A stretch of 64,000 nt of DNA from Coemansia sp. RSA 1200. Its lineage: Eukaryota; Kickxellomycota; Kickxellomycetes; Kickxellales; Kickxellaceae. This document shows, piece by piece, positions 9,726 through 20,200 of the stretch; position 1 is the first letter of the stretch, and every line of letters begins with the position of its first letter. The DNA lies in contig JANBTT010000007.1 in assembly GCA_027578915.1 (NCBI GenBank), positions 1-64,000 on the forward strand, written 5' to 3'. The translations under genes and the position numbers were made by a program. The notes under the pieces were generated by a model. That model had not been told where the DNA came from. It saw only the letters and a program-made list of their open reading frames with translations, and did not search any database.

Positions 9726-12700
9726 ATGAGCAGCGGCGTTGTTTGTACCGATCTAGAGTGCAAGGGTATCTACTGCGATCACTGTGTTTCTCCAATCGAG
9801 GACCTAGATTTTGATTCCACTGGTTCTTTGACAAGTCTGGAATCAGTCTTGTCCGATGGCTCCGGCTCTTTGAGCGATGTTGATGGCTTTGCAGATAACA
9901 CCAAACCACCGGCATCGTCTATAGGTAATCCAGATGCCGCTACTCCTCTTGTTCCAGTGAAAAAGACCCCTAGTATTAGCAAGCGACAGAATGGCACTTT
10001 GGGCCAACAGGGTCCTAATGTTTCCCGTGAGCCTCAGCCAAAACCACAAGTATCCGATGATCTTGTTACCACTGGCGCGTTCCTAACTCGCGCTACGCTG
10101 CGGAAGTTGGGCATTGTGAACAACAATCCATCCGATCCAGACACTATATGCGCAGGCATCTCTGCTGGCGACCGCGTCAAGATCTTAGATCTCGATAAGA
10201 AATGGTACACGGCTATTGCCCTGGCTGTAACCTCGGGAAAGGTGCTAGTCCATTATCCACTCTGGGACCACGGCTACAATGAATGGGTTGCCATTGATTC
10301 ACGTCGCTTGCTGTACAAGAATAAGCCGCAGGGCGTTGAGACCGACGATTCTCGCCAGGCCCAAAATATGTTGAAAGACTGGGAGAACCACGTAGACGAT
10401 ATTGACCTGAGCAACTTTGACCTTCAAGTCGCAATAGACCAAGCTCTGGGTACACGCCCCAGCATTTCAGATGCGCCTCCGACTGCCAGTGCTATTAGCC
10501 TCGACAAAGACTCACAGTGCCATCCGCGCGGTCGACCCAAGGGCAGCAACAACCGCAGAAGAGCTGGACATATTAAGCGCAGACCGGCACGGCCGCGACA
10601 AAAGGCAGACAAACCCGTGGTTGCCAATGACATTAAGAAGGAGGAATTAGCGGACTCCGCTGCGTCTGAAGCAATTGTCGACGACGTTGTTGTCGCACCT
10701 CAAGTACCCAAGGATATGCGTATATCCGAGGTACGAGTTCTCTCGAGCGCACACAACCCTTACGCCAAGCGGCCGCGTCTTGATGCCGCCTTTGACTCCG
10801 ATTCCGACGGTCATTCAGACGGCACCAGACGTCGCGGCCCTGAGTCTGCTACTACTACAGCAGAAGAAAACGGCAATGAAGTGCGGTCAGGAGCTGCCGA
10901 GACCGCTGACGACGAGAGCTCGAGAGGAAACGCAATCTGGGATCTTACTCGCGGGCCCTATGTGACAACAGGTGCGTTCTTCACCAGACGGACAATAAAA
11001 TGCCTTACGCACAGCGAGTCAACCGGCGGCATCATGAAAGACCACCATGGCTACTACCCAGGCCAACTTGTTGACGTGTTAAATGCCAACCGCACATGGT
11101 ACACAGGACGGGTGATATCGTATGCAAACAAAAAGTTCCTCATAAAGTACACCGGATGGCCGCACTCCCACAACGAGTGGATTCCTGCTGGAAGCAAGCG
11201 CATGCGTGCTTCCGCCGATGCAACATGCGCCAGAGACGATATCATTGTGCAAAGCGTTGAGACGGAGGAGAATGCTCGTCGGGCCTGTGCGGTGCTGGTT
11301 GATGAATACAACGCCTACATAGATGGCCTTGAGCTCGAAAGAGCCGAGAAGGAGAGACTGAAGCAGCAAAGACGGATGCAAATGAGAAAAGCTCCAGTCA
11401 ATGGGCATTTGTCCAAGCTTATCGACAACATTCCAACCACTAGTGGTGCCAAACAAAATGAGGATACTAGCGCAGATACCAATCTGGAAGAGTCGGAATA
11501 TACTGACAGCACTGTTGAGCCAATATCTGTGGACCCAGACTACGAAACGGCTCCCCAGCTTCTAAGGGTCAAAGACTATGCTCAGATCTACAGAATAGGC
11601 ATGGACATTGCGGCCAGGGACCGCAACAAGCTTTGGTGGAAAGCAAAGATTAAGGAGATCAAGTCGTTCCGGCTGCGGATTCACTATGTTGGGTTCCCTT
11701 CTGTCCGGGATGAATGGGTGGAGATGAATACGCAGCGGATCATGCTTCCAAAGGTACAACCTCAGGGTGCCAGCAGCACACCACTTGCTGATGACAGCGG
11801 TACTTTGAATGATGTTTCTGCCGACTGTGCAAGCAGCTTGTGCGAAGATACAAGCAATATTGTTGAGGATGCTGTCAAAGGATCCAAGCTTGTCAAACGT
11901 CTTGGACGGCCACCCGGACCAGATGTAAAGGCCACTCCGTTATCGCTGCGTCTTGCTCTCAAGGCATGCATGAGCGAGAAGGCGGCTTACGAGCAGTGCC
12001 ATCCAGAGGACACCGGCGTGTTTCAACTTCCCAAGGAACACATGTCGACAAAAGATTATAATGTGTTTCTCAAGGTCGGCGACAAGATACGAGTGCGGGG
12101 CCACGATAAGCAATGGCAGGACTGCACCATTATAGACAACAAGCACGGCAGCATCAGGGTGTGCTACGATGGGCATTCAGACGAGTATAACCAGTGGATC
12201 CCTGTGAATTCAGATCGAATCCGAGTGCTTTGCAACACAATAGAGGGAGATGGACGGCTGGAGAAGCTGGAAAGAGAGTCTCGCATTGCGCTGCGCAGAA
12301 AGCGCGAGAAGGCACGTGCAGAACGACGCAAGCGGAAGCAGGGAACGCCAACGTCGCTTGTGCATTTAGCAGAGAGCCTTGAGTACATTATCGACCGTGC
12401 AGACTCGCTTAGGTCCCAAAGCAAGCAAAAGAACAGTGGTGGAGCCACATCCAGAGATAACGATAGCAGCGATCCTGAAGATATGCCATTGCTTCGACTT
12501 CTTATTGACGAGGATTCTGATACAGCAGACTCCATTCCGCTGGTGACTCGGCTACAGTTTGGCGGCTTCTTGGATATCCATCAAGCCAGTATGTCTCATG
12601 CTGGGGCAAACGGCGCAGGTGTTGCTGTGGACGACTCGCCAACATGGTTTGTATACTGCAACCAATGCAATATTGTGATCAGGACATTCAGGTACTATTG

Positions 12701-15700
12701 TATGGACTGCGAGAAGCCAAGTGACGGGTACGACTACGAGAGCTTTGACCTGTGTCTCGTGTGCTTTTCAAAGGCCTTTCCAATTGACCATCCGCATCCA
12801 CAGCTGTCGTTTGCACGCTCGGCAGTAGGGGACATCGAGAGTATTGTCGATTTCACGACCCAGACGCTTGCAAAGTGTCAGCGCCAGGATCAGAATTCTG
12901 ATCCATGCGCACACTTGGTAGATACGGTTTCGGGGCTGATCGCCGTGTACAAGTCTGACACATTCGACAACAGCTACAAGCCAAGTGATCAAGAGAGCAG
13001 CAACCTGTGGACAAAGCTTGCAGTAGGACTTCATGGAACGATAACAGCTACCAATGCGTTAACAAAGGCTGCAGTGCTTGGACGTGCAATCGGGCAGTCT
13101 CGTCGTGCACGGACGATTAGTGTCATGGACGACATCAGCGATGCCAGACAAGACAGTGAGAATGACGAGATGTCTTATAACAGCAGCGGTGTTAGAGATG
13201 ACCAGACTGACACAAAAAACAACGTATCACAGTCTCGGAACACTGCACCCCGCTGCGCCTTTTGTTTGGAGGAAGACCCAGATATGGGCGGTCTGCTTGG
13301 CGGGTTTATTGAAAACCGGCCACTTGTGTTGACAACCACCCATGATAGTGGCAAGGTCAAGAGGCAAAGGTTTTGGGCCCATGTATCTTGCGCAAAATAC
13401 TCCCCCGAGGTTCTGGTTTCTGAGGGCGGACAGTGGTACAACGTGGCAGCAGCTCTGCGCCGCGCACGGACAATCAAATGTGCAGTGTGTAAAAGACGCG
13501 GCGCAACGGTTGGATGCTTCCATGGCCGGTGCCAAAAGTCGTACCATGTGGCGTGCACTGGAAAGCCAAGGTCGTTCTTTGAAAGCGGACGCATGTTCTG
13601 GTGCTCCAAACACCTTAGCACCGCAGCAGGCCTTTTGGAGCATAATGGTCGTAACACTAGCAATAGTCATCTGAAATCTAGCGGCATTGGCGGGGAAATA
13701 GCGGCAGTTCCAAAGTGTGCAAACTGCAAGCACGAATTGACCGACGATCTGATGTGGATGGTGTGTCTGGAATGCCCGTCTGAGGCATTGCACCAGTTCA
13801 ACATATGTCTGGCATGCTACGAGTCCAGCGATGCCTTGGCAACGCATCCGCACAAAAAGCGATGCTTCCGTGAGCATGTTTCGCAAGGTTCAACCCGTGC
13901 TTTTGCACGCACAACGGATGGACAGTCGGAGTCGGAATCAGCTCTTGTGCGTACTCAGAAGAGGAAGAACCGGCAGGTGCAAAGCTGCCATTATTGTCAC
14001 AGCAGTCAGTCCCGCCGTTGGCGCAAAGGTTATGGCAGCGTTGTCATGTGCGAACGGTGCTTTAATGTTGCAAACGGGCTTGAAGATGAAGGGCAAGGCG
14101 CTCAGCCAGAAACCAAGCAGCTGTACCAGCAGGATGATCTGTATGCGGACGATGCTGACGGGTCTGAGCAACTAGAGGTTGTGGCTCTAAACCCCTTTGG
14201 CGGCGGTAGTGGTGCAAAAGAACAAGCCCAAGGTGCGTTAGTCGAGGACTATGCGCAAAGCATCTATTTTACTCGGGAGACCTGTGTTGCTTCGAATCGT
14301 GTGGGGCTGCCACCGGTGAGCCAGCAGCCCATGGGACGGCTGGGCTCGTATGGACCAACGGACAGCATGCTATTCACACTGAGAGTAAATAGTACGTACT
14401 TTGACATTCCTGGGCGGGCGCCGCGCTGGGGGTCGCACTCAGGAACCGACTATCACGGCACTTGGCTGCCGCAAACAGTGCGTCGGGCGCTGCTGCGATA
14501 CACGCGGCGTGGCGAACGTGTTCTGTCCAACTTTTTAGGCCGCGGAACCGATGCTATTGAAAGCTTTCTACTGAGTCGCAAGTGCGTGGGCGTCGATATC
14601 AATCCGTCGGCAGTTTCGTTGTCACAGCGCAACTGCTCGTTTACAATCCTGCCGGAGCTGAACATGGGCGTTGAGTTTCGTCCAGTAATCATGCACGGTG
14701 ATGCGCGCAATCTCTGCACTGGAACCTGGCCAGGCGCGAGCTACTTTGCAGAGCCTGAAAGCTTCGACCATATCCTCTCGCATCCGCCGTACAAGGACTG
14801 TGTGCTATACAGCACCAACATTGATGGCGATCTCAGCCGTTTTCCTGGGCCCGACGAGTTCCAGAAGGAAATGGAAAAGGTGATTGAGAGTAGTTGGAGG
14901 CTTTTGAAGACTGGGCGGCATCTGACACTAGGAATCGGCGACAACCGTGCAGAGTGCTTTTATATTCCTGTCAGCTATCAGCTGATCCGCAACTACATCA
15001 ACAATGGGTTTGAGCTGGATGAGCTTATTATCAAGCGACAGCGCTACTGTCAGGCATTTGGCCTCGGGACGTACTTGTGCGTGCAGTTTGATTTCCTAAT
15101 GTTCACTCACGAATTCATTGCGACTCTCCGAAAGGTTCCCAAAGAGCACATTGATACGATGTATTTGGCCGACTGCCAGTACGTCGAGGACAGATGCCTT
15201 GGGTTTCACCGTGCAGAGGCAGAACAATTGGCAGGGAAAAATACTTCCAGCAGCCCTTCTACTGTTGACAAGGACGCTTGTGCTCGTGTGGTTGGCAGAT
15301 ATCTGAGAGAAGTACCGCAGTCGCCTATTGCGCGCAAGAGCGTGGTGATGGGAAGCGTATGGACGTTTGGGAGACACCCAGCACACTCCTTTCCGCACAT
15401 GTGCATGTCGCGGATGGTGGAGCGCTTTGGCCGAGATGGCTCAAACTGGGAACACATTGAGGTGGATCTCGTCCACCCGGCAACAGAACAACGCGATACT
15501 GCTGATTTGGATATCGACAAACAAGTCCGCACTGAATCGGGGCTAAATGCGACTGACGATATGGAAATAGCTAAAGAGTCACATCATCTGTCAGAGAACG
15601 AATTCCCTGATAATGGCACTCGTGCGGGTGAATACGAGCGTCTGCGACAGCGTCAGATCCAAGAGAACCGTCAGCAGCTGTTGAGTCTTGGACTGGTGTC

Positions 15701-16187
15701 GGAGCTGGGCGAGGACAGTACAGACACAGCACACTATCTCAAGATGATGTCCATGCAGCCCCGGCTCCCGGCCATCGAGACATCGTTAGCGCTTATTGCT
15801 GTGCCCCATATACCCAACACACGGTTCACGCGTAAGCATGTGGAGCCATATCGCCGGCTGTTGGTTCAGATTACACACGACGCCAGCCACCGCCTCTGCC
15901 CCTCAGGTCTATTTGTTCTGGGTGTCCAGGATATACGCGATGAGCACGGCAAGCTGTGGCCGCTTGGCATGCTTGTGCTGGAAGATGTGCAGCGCGCTGT
16001 TGGGAACATTCGTCTCAGACTCAAGGAGTTTATCGTCGTTGTTGAAAACGGCCATTCTCGCAAGCGTGACGACGTTGTGAGTCGCGAGAGCTTTGTTGAC
16101 GAAAAGTGCATTGTCGGCAGCACTGATCCTGGCATTCATGTTCCGATTGTCCACGCCTACTACATGGTCTTTATGAAACTGGAGTAG
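9726..16187 (+). CDS. Chromatin-reader / prokaryotic-type DNA methyltransferase fusion
   Basis: A 2153-residue intronless protein. Domains in order: four Tudor-knot/chromo-barrel-like repeats (about 148-198, 446-497, 619-675, 784-832), each with a G-D/x-x-V start, an inner W and a closing (D/N)EW or QW; AT-hook RGRPKG at 268-273 and a weaker GRPPG at 727-731; ZZ-like finger (974-1025); extended PHD with C-x2-C, WAHVSC and CSKH (1177-1295); second ZZ-like finger (1332-1384); GATA-like C-x2-C...WRKG...MCERC (1421-1450). A SAM methyltransferase of the N4/N6 DNA methylase type (PF01555-like) spans about 1545-1785: GTDYHG, motif I FLGRGT (1603-1608), GVDINP (1622-1627), catalytic HPPY (1686-1689), LGIGDNR, IIKRQ and THEF. 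The last 135 residues look like a second half-methylase. It is presumably nuclear and modifies chromatin DNA; base specificity (4mC or 6mA) cannot be read from sequence. It ends convergently with SPC25. Confidence 0.85.
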   Translation: MSSGVVCTDLECKGIYCDHCVSPIEDLDFDSTGSLTSLESVLSDGSGSLSDVDGFADNTKPPASSIGNPDAATPLVPVKKTPSISKRQNGTLGQQGPNVSREPQPKPQVSDDLVTTGAFLTRATLRKLGIVNNNPSDPDTICAGISAGDRVKILDLDKKWYTAIALAVTSGKVLVHYPLWDHGYNEWVAIDSRRLLYKNKPQGVETDDSRQAQNMLKDWENHVDDIDLSNFDLQVAIDQALGTRPSISDAPPTASAISLDKDSQCHPRGRPKGSNNRRRAGHIKRRPARPRQKADKPVVANDIKKEELADSAASEAIVDDVVVAPQVPKDMRISEVRVLSSAHNPYAKRPRLDAAFDSDSDGHSDGTRRRGPESATTTAEENGNEVRSGAAETADDESSRGNAIWDLTRGPYVTTGAFFTRRTIKCLTHSESTGGIMKDHHGYYPGQLVDVLNANRTWYTGRVISYANKKFLIKYTGWPHSHNEWIPAGSKRMRASADATCARDDIIVQSVETEENARRACAVLVDEYNAYIDGLELERAEKERLKQQRRMQMRKAPVNGHLSKLIDNIPTTSGAKQNEDTSADTNLEESEYTDSTVEPISVDPDYETAPQLLRVKDYAQIYRIGMDIAARDRNKLWWKAKIKEIKSFRLRIHYVGFPSVRDEWVEMNTQRIMLPKVQPQGASSTPLADDSGTLNDVSADCASSLCEDTSNIVEDAVKGSKLVKRLGRPPGPDVKATPLSLRLALKACMSEKAAYEQCHPEDTGVFQLPKEHMSTKDYNVFLKVGDKIRVRGHDKQWQDCTIIDNKHGSIRVCYDGHSDEYNQWIPVNSDRIRVLCNTIEGDGRLEKLERESRIALRRKREKARAERRKRKQGTPTSLVHLAESLEYIIDRADSLRSQSKQKNSGGATSRDNDSSDPEDMPLLRLLIDEDSDTADSIPLVTRLQFGGFLDIHQASMSHAGANGAGVAVDDSPTWFVYCNQCNIVIRTFRYYCMDCEKPSDGYDYESFDLCLVCFSKAFPIDHPHPQLSFARSAVGDIESIVDFTTQTLAKCQRQDQNSDPCAHLVDTVSGLIAVYKSDTFDNSYKPSDQESSNLWTKLAVGLHGTITATNALTKAAVLGRAIGQSRRARTISVMDDISDARQDSENDEMSYNSSGVRDDQTDTKNNVSQSRNTAPRCAFCLEEDPDMGGLLGGFIENRPLVLTTTHDSGKVKRQRFWAHVSCAKYSPEVLVSEGGQWYNVAAALRRARTIKCAVCKRRGATVGCFHGRCQKSYHVACTGKPRSFFESGRMFWCSKHLSTAAGLLEHNGRNTSNSHLKSSGIGGEIAAVPKCANCKHELTDDLMWMVCLECPSEALHQFNICLACYESSDALATHPHKKRCFREHVSQGSTRAFARTTDGQSESESALVRTQKRKNRQVQSCHYCHSSQSRRWRKGYGSVVMCERCFNVANGLEDEGQGAQPETKQLYQQDDLYADDADGSEQLEVVALNPFGGGSGAKEQAQGALVEDYAQSIYFTRETCVASNRVGLPPVSQQPMGRLGSYGPTDSMLFTLRVNSTYFDIPGRAPRWGSHSGTDYHGTWLPQTVRRALLRYTRRGERVLSNFLGRGTDAIESFLLSRKCVGVDINPSAVSLSQRNCSFTILPELNMGVEFRPVIMHGDARNLCTGTWPGASYFAEPESFDHILSHPPYKDCVLYSTNIDGDLSRFPGPDEFQKEMEKVIESSWRLLKTGRHLTLGIGDNRAECFYIPVSYQLIRNYINNGFELDELIIKRQRYCQAFGLGTYLCVQFDFLMFTHEFIATLRKVPKEHIDTMYLADCQYVEDRCLGFHRAEAEQLAGKNTSSSPSTVDKDACARVVGRYLREVPQSPIARKSVVMGSVWTFGRHPAHSFPHMCMSRMVERFGRDGSNWEHIEVDLVHPATEQRDTADLDIDKQVRTESGLNATDDMEIAKESHHLSENEFPDNGTRAGEYERLRQRQIQENRQQLLSLGLVSELGEDSTDTAHYLKMMSMQPRLPAIETSLALIAVPHIPNTRFTRKHVEPYRRLLVQITHDASHRLCPSGLFVLGVQDIRDEHGKLWPLGMLVLEDVQRAVGNIRLRLKEFIVVVENGHSRKRDDVVSRESFVDEKCIVGSTDPGIHVPIVHAYYMVFMKLE

Positions 16188-16308
16188 CGTGCAGTGGAAA
16201 AGTTGTCCTGGATAAATGAGTGTTATATTGAAATATACGAGAATATGAAGAAAAATAGAAAAGAAAAACGTAAAAATATAAAGTGCTTTAGCATTATTCC
16301 ACTCCAGC

Positions 16309-17256
16309 TCACATTGACTCGTTTAGGTAGAATTCGACAAATTCGTGGCGAATGCGCTTCAAAAAACCGAAAAAGTCTCTTGTAGCATTAAGCCACTCAA
16401 CATGCGAGTCTAGACTGTCGAGCTTGGGCTTACAGGTAGTCGCCCTGTACTCGCGTTGCGACAGATCGATGGTAACCAAGAACTGACGCAATGGCTCTGA
16501 AAGCGAAATGCGAGTGAACACAAACGTCAGCATATCTTTGGTACCGCCAACAATGGCAATTCCCATCTTCTTCTCAAAGAACTCGAGTTCAGGCACGTTT
16601 TTTGCGGACTGAGTAACGAGCACCTGCTTCTTCTGAGCAATGACAGCCAATTTGCGCTCAAGCTCCTTTTCAAGCGTCTTCTTCCTCTCCTCCAGTTTCT
16701 CATTAGAGTCCTGAGCCTGTTTCTGTTTACGCTGGAGACTGGTGATCGTTGTGGATAGCGCATCCTCGCTGGCTCTTTCTTCCTTGAGCGCCGACAATAT
16801 TGTGCTGTTCTCCTGCTCAAGCGTCTCCATGTCCGACGTCATCCGGGACTGTCTCTCGGTATACTCGGCCATACGACGTTCGTGCTCTGTTTTCCTATCG
16901 CGCACGAGTCGTTTGAGCTCCTGAACCATTTCATCAACACGCCTGGTAAACTCCTCATTCTGCCGCCGATCCTCATCGCGCTGGAACCATACGCGTGGCG
17001 GATCGTACTCTTCGCTCGTTGTCGTGACTGCAGAGGTCGCTATTCCCTCGGCAATATCCCCGGGCAACTCATCTTCCAGAAATACGTTGGTGGCTGCGCC
17101 GCTGGTGGCTCCCGTTCCTGCAAATGTGGACTCGAGCATCCGGCCCACCTTTATCGAGGCCGGACTGTTGAACGATGGAAGAACGTGGTCGCGACGGCCG
17201 GGCGTCATTGGACGTCGCCGTGGCGTGGAGAATCCAGGTAAGGCAGAGGTGCTCAT
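16309..17256 (-). CDS. SPC25: Kinetochore protein Spc25
   Basis: A 315-residue protein. A long coiled coil (about 105-215) is followed by the compact C-terminal RWD-like domain, with LEFFEKKMGIAI, LTFVFTRISL and LNATRDFFGFLKRIRHEF aligning with the Spc25 family (PF08234). Spc25 pairs with Spc24 in the Ndc80 complex and anchors it to the inner kinetochore. The N-terminus is long, basic and rich in SP/TP sites (STPRRRPMTPGRR), suggesting Cdk-type phosphorylation. The open frame extends 93 residues upstream but that part is hydrophobic AT-rich noise, so I place the start at ATG 17256 (MSTSALPG). Confidence 0.85.
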   Translation of the reverse strand: MSTSALPGFSTPRRRPMTPGRRDHVLPSFNSPASIKVGRMLESTFAGTGATSGAATNVFLEDELPGDIAEGIATSAVTTTSEEYDPPRVWFQRDEDRRQNEEFTRRVDEMVQELKRLVRDRKTEHERRMAEYTERQSRMTSDMETLEQENSTILSALKEERASEDALSTTITSLQRKQKQAQDSNEKLEERKKTLEKELERKLAVIAQKKQVLVTQSAKNVPELEFFEKKMGIAIVGGTKDMLTFVFTRISLSEPLRQFLVTIDLSQREYRATTCKPKLDSLDSHVEWLNATRDFFGFLKRIRHEFVEFYLNESM

Positions 17257-20200
17257 TTGACGGCTTTCAATAATACTGGCAAGGTCTGATGAATAGCACA
17301 AATTAAATAGATAGAAGCAGAAAGAAAAAAGAACTTGCAAAATAGAAATTACCAAATTCAGGTCAAAGGAAAAAAACAAGAGACAAAAAAGAGTACAAAT
17401 GCTGTTGAATAGAATATAAAACAAGCTAGGCTCTGTTGCCCAGCTTAAAGTAAACAATGCAAGACTGAAAATTGTTACCGCAATCACAACTAAGGTCATA
17501 AGTAAACAAAGACTGCAATCAGATCTGCAGATCAATTAATTAGTTTCTGCACAAGCATAAACTTTGCAATCGCGATGATCGGCTGATAACGACGGGAAAA
17601 GAATGTACTGCAAGAGCCGGGATCAATTGGCTGATACCGCCGGCCATCTCCAACGATTGTTGCTTGATAGTGACTGCCCCTTCTTTCGTGGAATACATTT
17701 GAAGAAATGTGTGGTTATAGTGGTTGGTGAAAGGACATCCGGGACCGCCTTTTCTCTGACCACAGGTAAATCGCAAAAATGATTATCTTTAATATTGAAA
17801 CAGACTGTTTTTAAACCGGGGCTTTCTTTTTTCCTTTTCTGTCACAAGTAGTTGGACTATATTCATATGCTAGTGGATTAAAATTGGCCAAAAGGCTGAG
17901 CATTCTGAGGTAGGTGCGAGAAATTTTGTTTTTTTTTTAATTCTGTTGTTCCGAGCTCTCCAACAACCAATTCATTTGACAGAAGATGCCGTGATACATT
18001 TGCTGAATTGTCAAATAAACTGAATACTGCAAAAAGAACATTAATAGAATATTCCTTGATTGAAAAATGCTGACTGTATTAAGCAGGAAATGGAATGAAT
18101 CTGATGCAACCAGAAAAAAGTGGCTAGCTTATTTTGCATAAGAAATGTTCCGACAACATTAGGGATCTCAAGAGAAAAAACAACATCGTGTTTATCTGTG
18201 CAATATTCCAACAATGAATTAAACTTTTCTAGAAGAACGCGGTTGGCAAATAGTTGATAAACGTTCCAATAATTGTTGTAGAATGTGTGGTTGAGTGTTA
18301 TGGAAGCTTCGGCAGAGAAAAAGATGAAATAAAAGGCTCGTTAGTACATTTTGTGACTTTTGAGGGCATTGTAATAAAAAATCCATGGTTGTCACAACAT
18401 TTAGTTCAAACAACACAAGCAACAGCAACATAGCAAGAAGCACCAAAGACAGTAGCAGTATCAGAAAATGTAAATGCATCTCAGCAAGCCTTCAAAGAAT
18501 ATACCAAGGAAAAATAAGAAACAATCAGACATTTGACTCGAAATGTTCCCTGTTTTATTTTTGCATTTTTCTTTTGTTTGAAGACTTTGGCAACACTTGA
18601 AGGGAGAAAGGAATACTTTATTTGTATAATAAAGAGAAACTTCTAGAAGTTGCGCCATAAAACTATTGCTCTAAAAAGAATGTTCGATATATGCAAAGCT
18701 GATTAAAGTGGCAAAGTGGCCAAAATTCTGAAACTGCTGTCAATTGTATATATGCACAATTGGAGATGCTGTCTGATATAACGAATAACCTAATTGAGCG
18801 CTTATAGACAACTGGATCCAGAGAACGACTAGTCCAAGGGCTCTTGTGTATTATATTCACTCAAGTCTCTGCCAACAACTTTGTGATAAAATAGAAAAAA
18901 GAGACCTGTTGAGAATAAAAAGTATGAAATTAGAGTTCAAGCGCATAAACCATGTACTTTTTGTTCCTATGACATATGCAGGATTGGATTTCTAGAAAAA
19001 TATACATGTCATTGCTTTTTAATATCAGGCACAACATAACATATAATACGATAATATGGAGATGGTTGAAATTACTCTCAATGTCATGCCGACAATAGCA
19101 GAAACAACAATAACAAACAAAAGCAGATGCAAGGTAAGGATGTTAAAATACCGACAGAATAAAGGAAGGAAGGAAGTGTTGAGACACACGGAATGTTTTG
19201 ACAATCAAGGATTGCTTCATTATGAAAAAGCCCACTTTTATAACGATACAATGTTTGTTCAAGAGATTATTAGGGCCACGATATCAGCTAACATGGCGAA
19301 ACAAAGTAGAGGTGTCTCGGGTTGGCTTGGTATTAATTTGAATGCTACATATGTAAAATGGAAATTAGACATGATAGCAGAAACAATGCCGCCCGTGAAG
19401 TGCCACATCACCAAAGGATGCACATTTGATGTCATTTGAGCGCACATGCCAATTGCTTCACATGTGTCAGTTGGTAGTAATGACGTGGATGTCTGTGACC
19501 TAAATGACTTGTTCTCTCAAACAGCAATCATTGACCAAGTTTGCAGTGAAAGGCTCGCCTGAAGAGGTATGCAAAAGAATAAACGACAACTGGAATTCCT
19601 CAGGAACGAAGATAATCAAAGAAGTTCTTGAACGAGTGGCATGTTTATCTGGTGGATCACAGTTTTTTTGTAAAGCAAGAAAGACTAGCAAGCAAGCAAG
19701 CAGGTCGCTGGAAAATATCAGATGGAAAAATGGGGCCATCACTATCATCGACGACACATGCAAAAGCAAGAAACAGGAAAACCGGTTTTTGCAAACAAAA
19801 AATTACAAAGTAAATAAAAATGAACAAATAAAGAAAAACAAGGGGGGGAAGCCGTTTCTGGCTGTGTTAGAAGAATGTTTGCTTTCTCTGCCAATGAATG
19901 GCTGCATACTTTTTCAATGGGAAGAGCGAGGGCAAATATCAAAAAATGGCACACAGACAGCTAGACTGGTCTTCGGATCTTGAAAAGAAAAAGAGCAAGC
20001 CCAGTCCATTCTCCGTTATTTTTCTGTGCCTGAAGCCAATGGACGCTTGTATAGCACACGCGAATGTGTTCTCTGCCACCAGTGAAAAAGCGCTCAGTGC
20101 TCGGACTTTGTCCTAGTTTTTTTCGTCTGCCATCTTAAAGCCGAGGCATTGACGTTTGCCAATTTGCCGCTCGCCAATCAACAGCCTGTTACAGAGCTTC

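Noticed and set aside
17257..17535. 93-residue hydrophobic N-terminal extension of SPC25
   Set aside because: AT-rich 5' region that is open by chance; Spc25 has no membrane segments.
19056..19983. Two ORFs (127 and 159 codons) in the AT-rich desert
   Set aside because: Low-complexity Lys/Asn-rich reading, no domain, no family-like start; could not support a gene.
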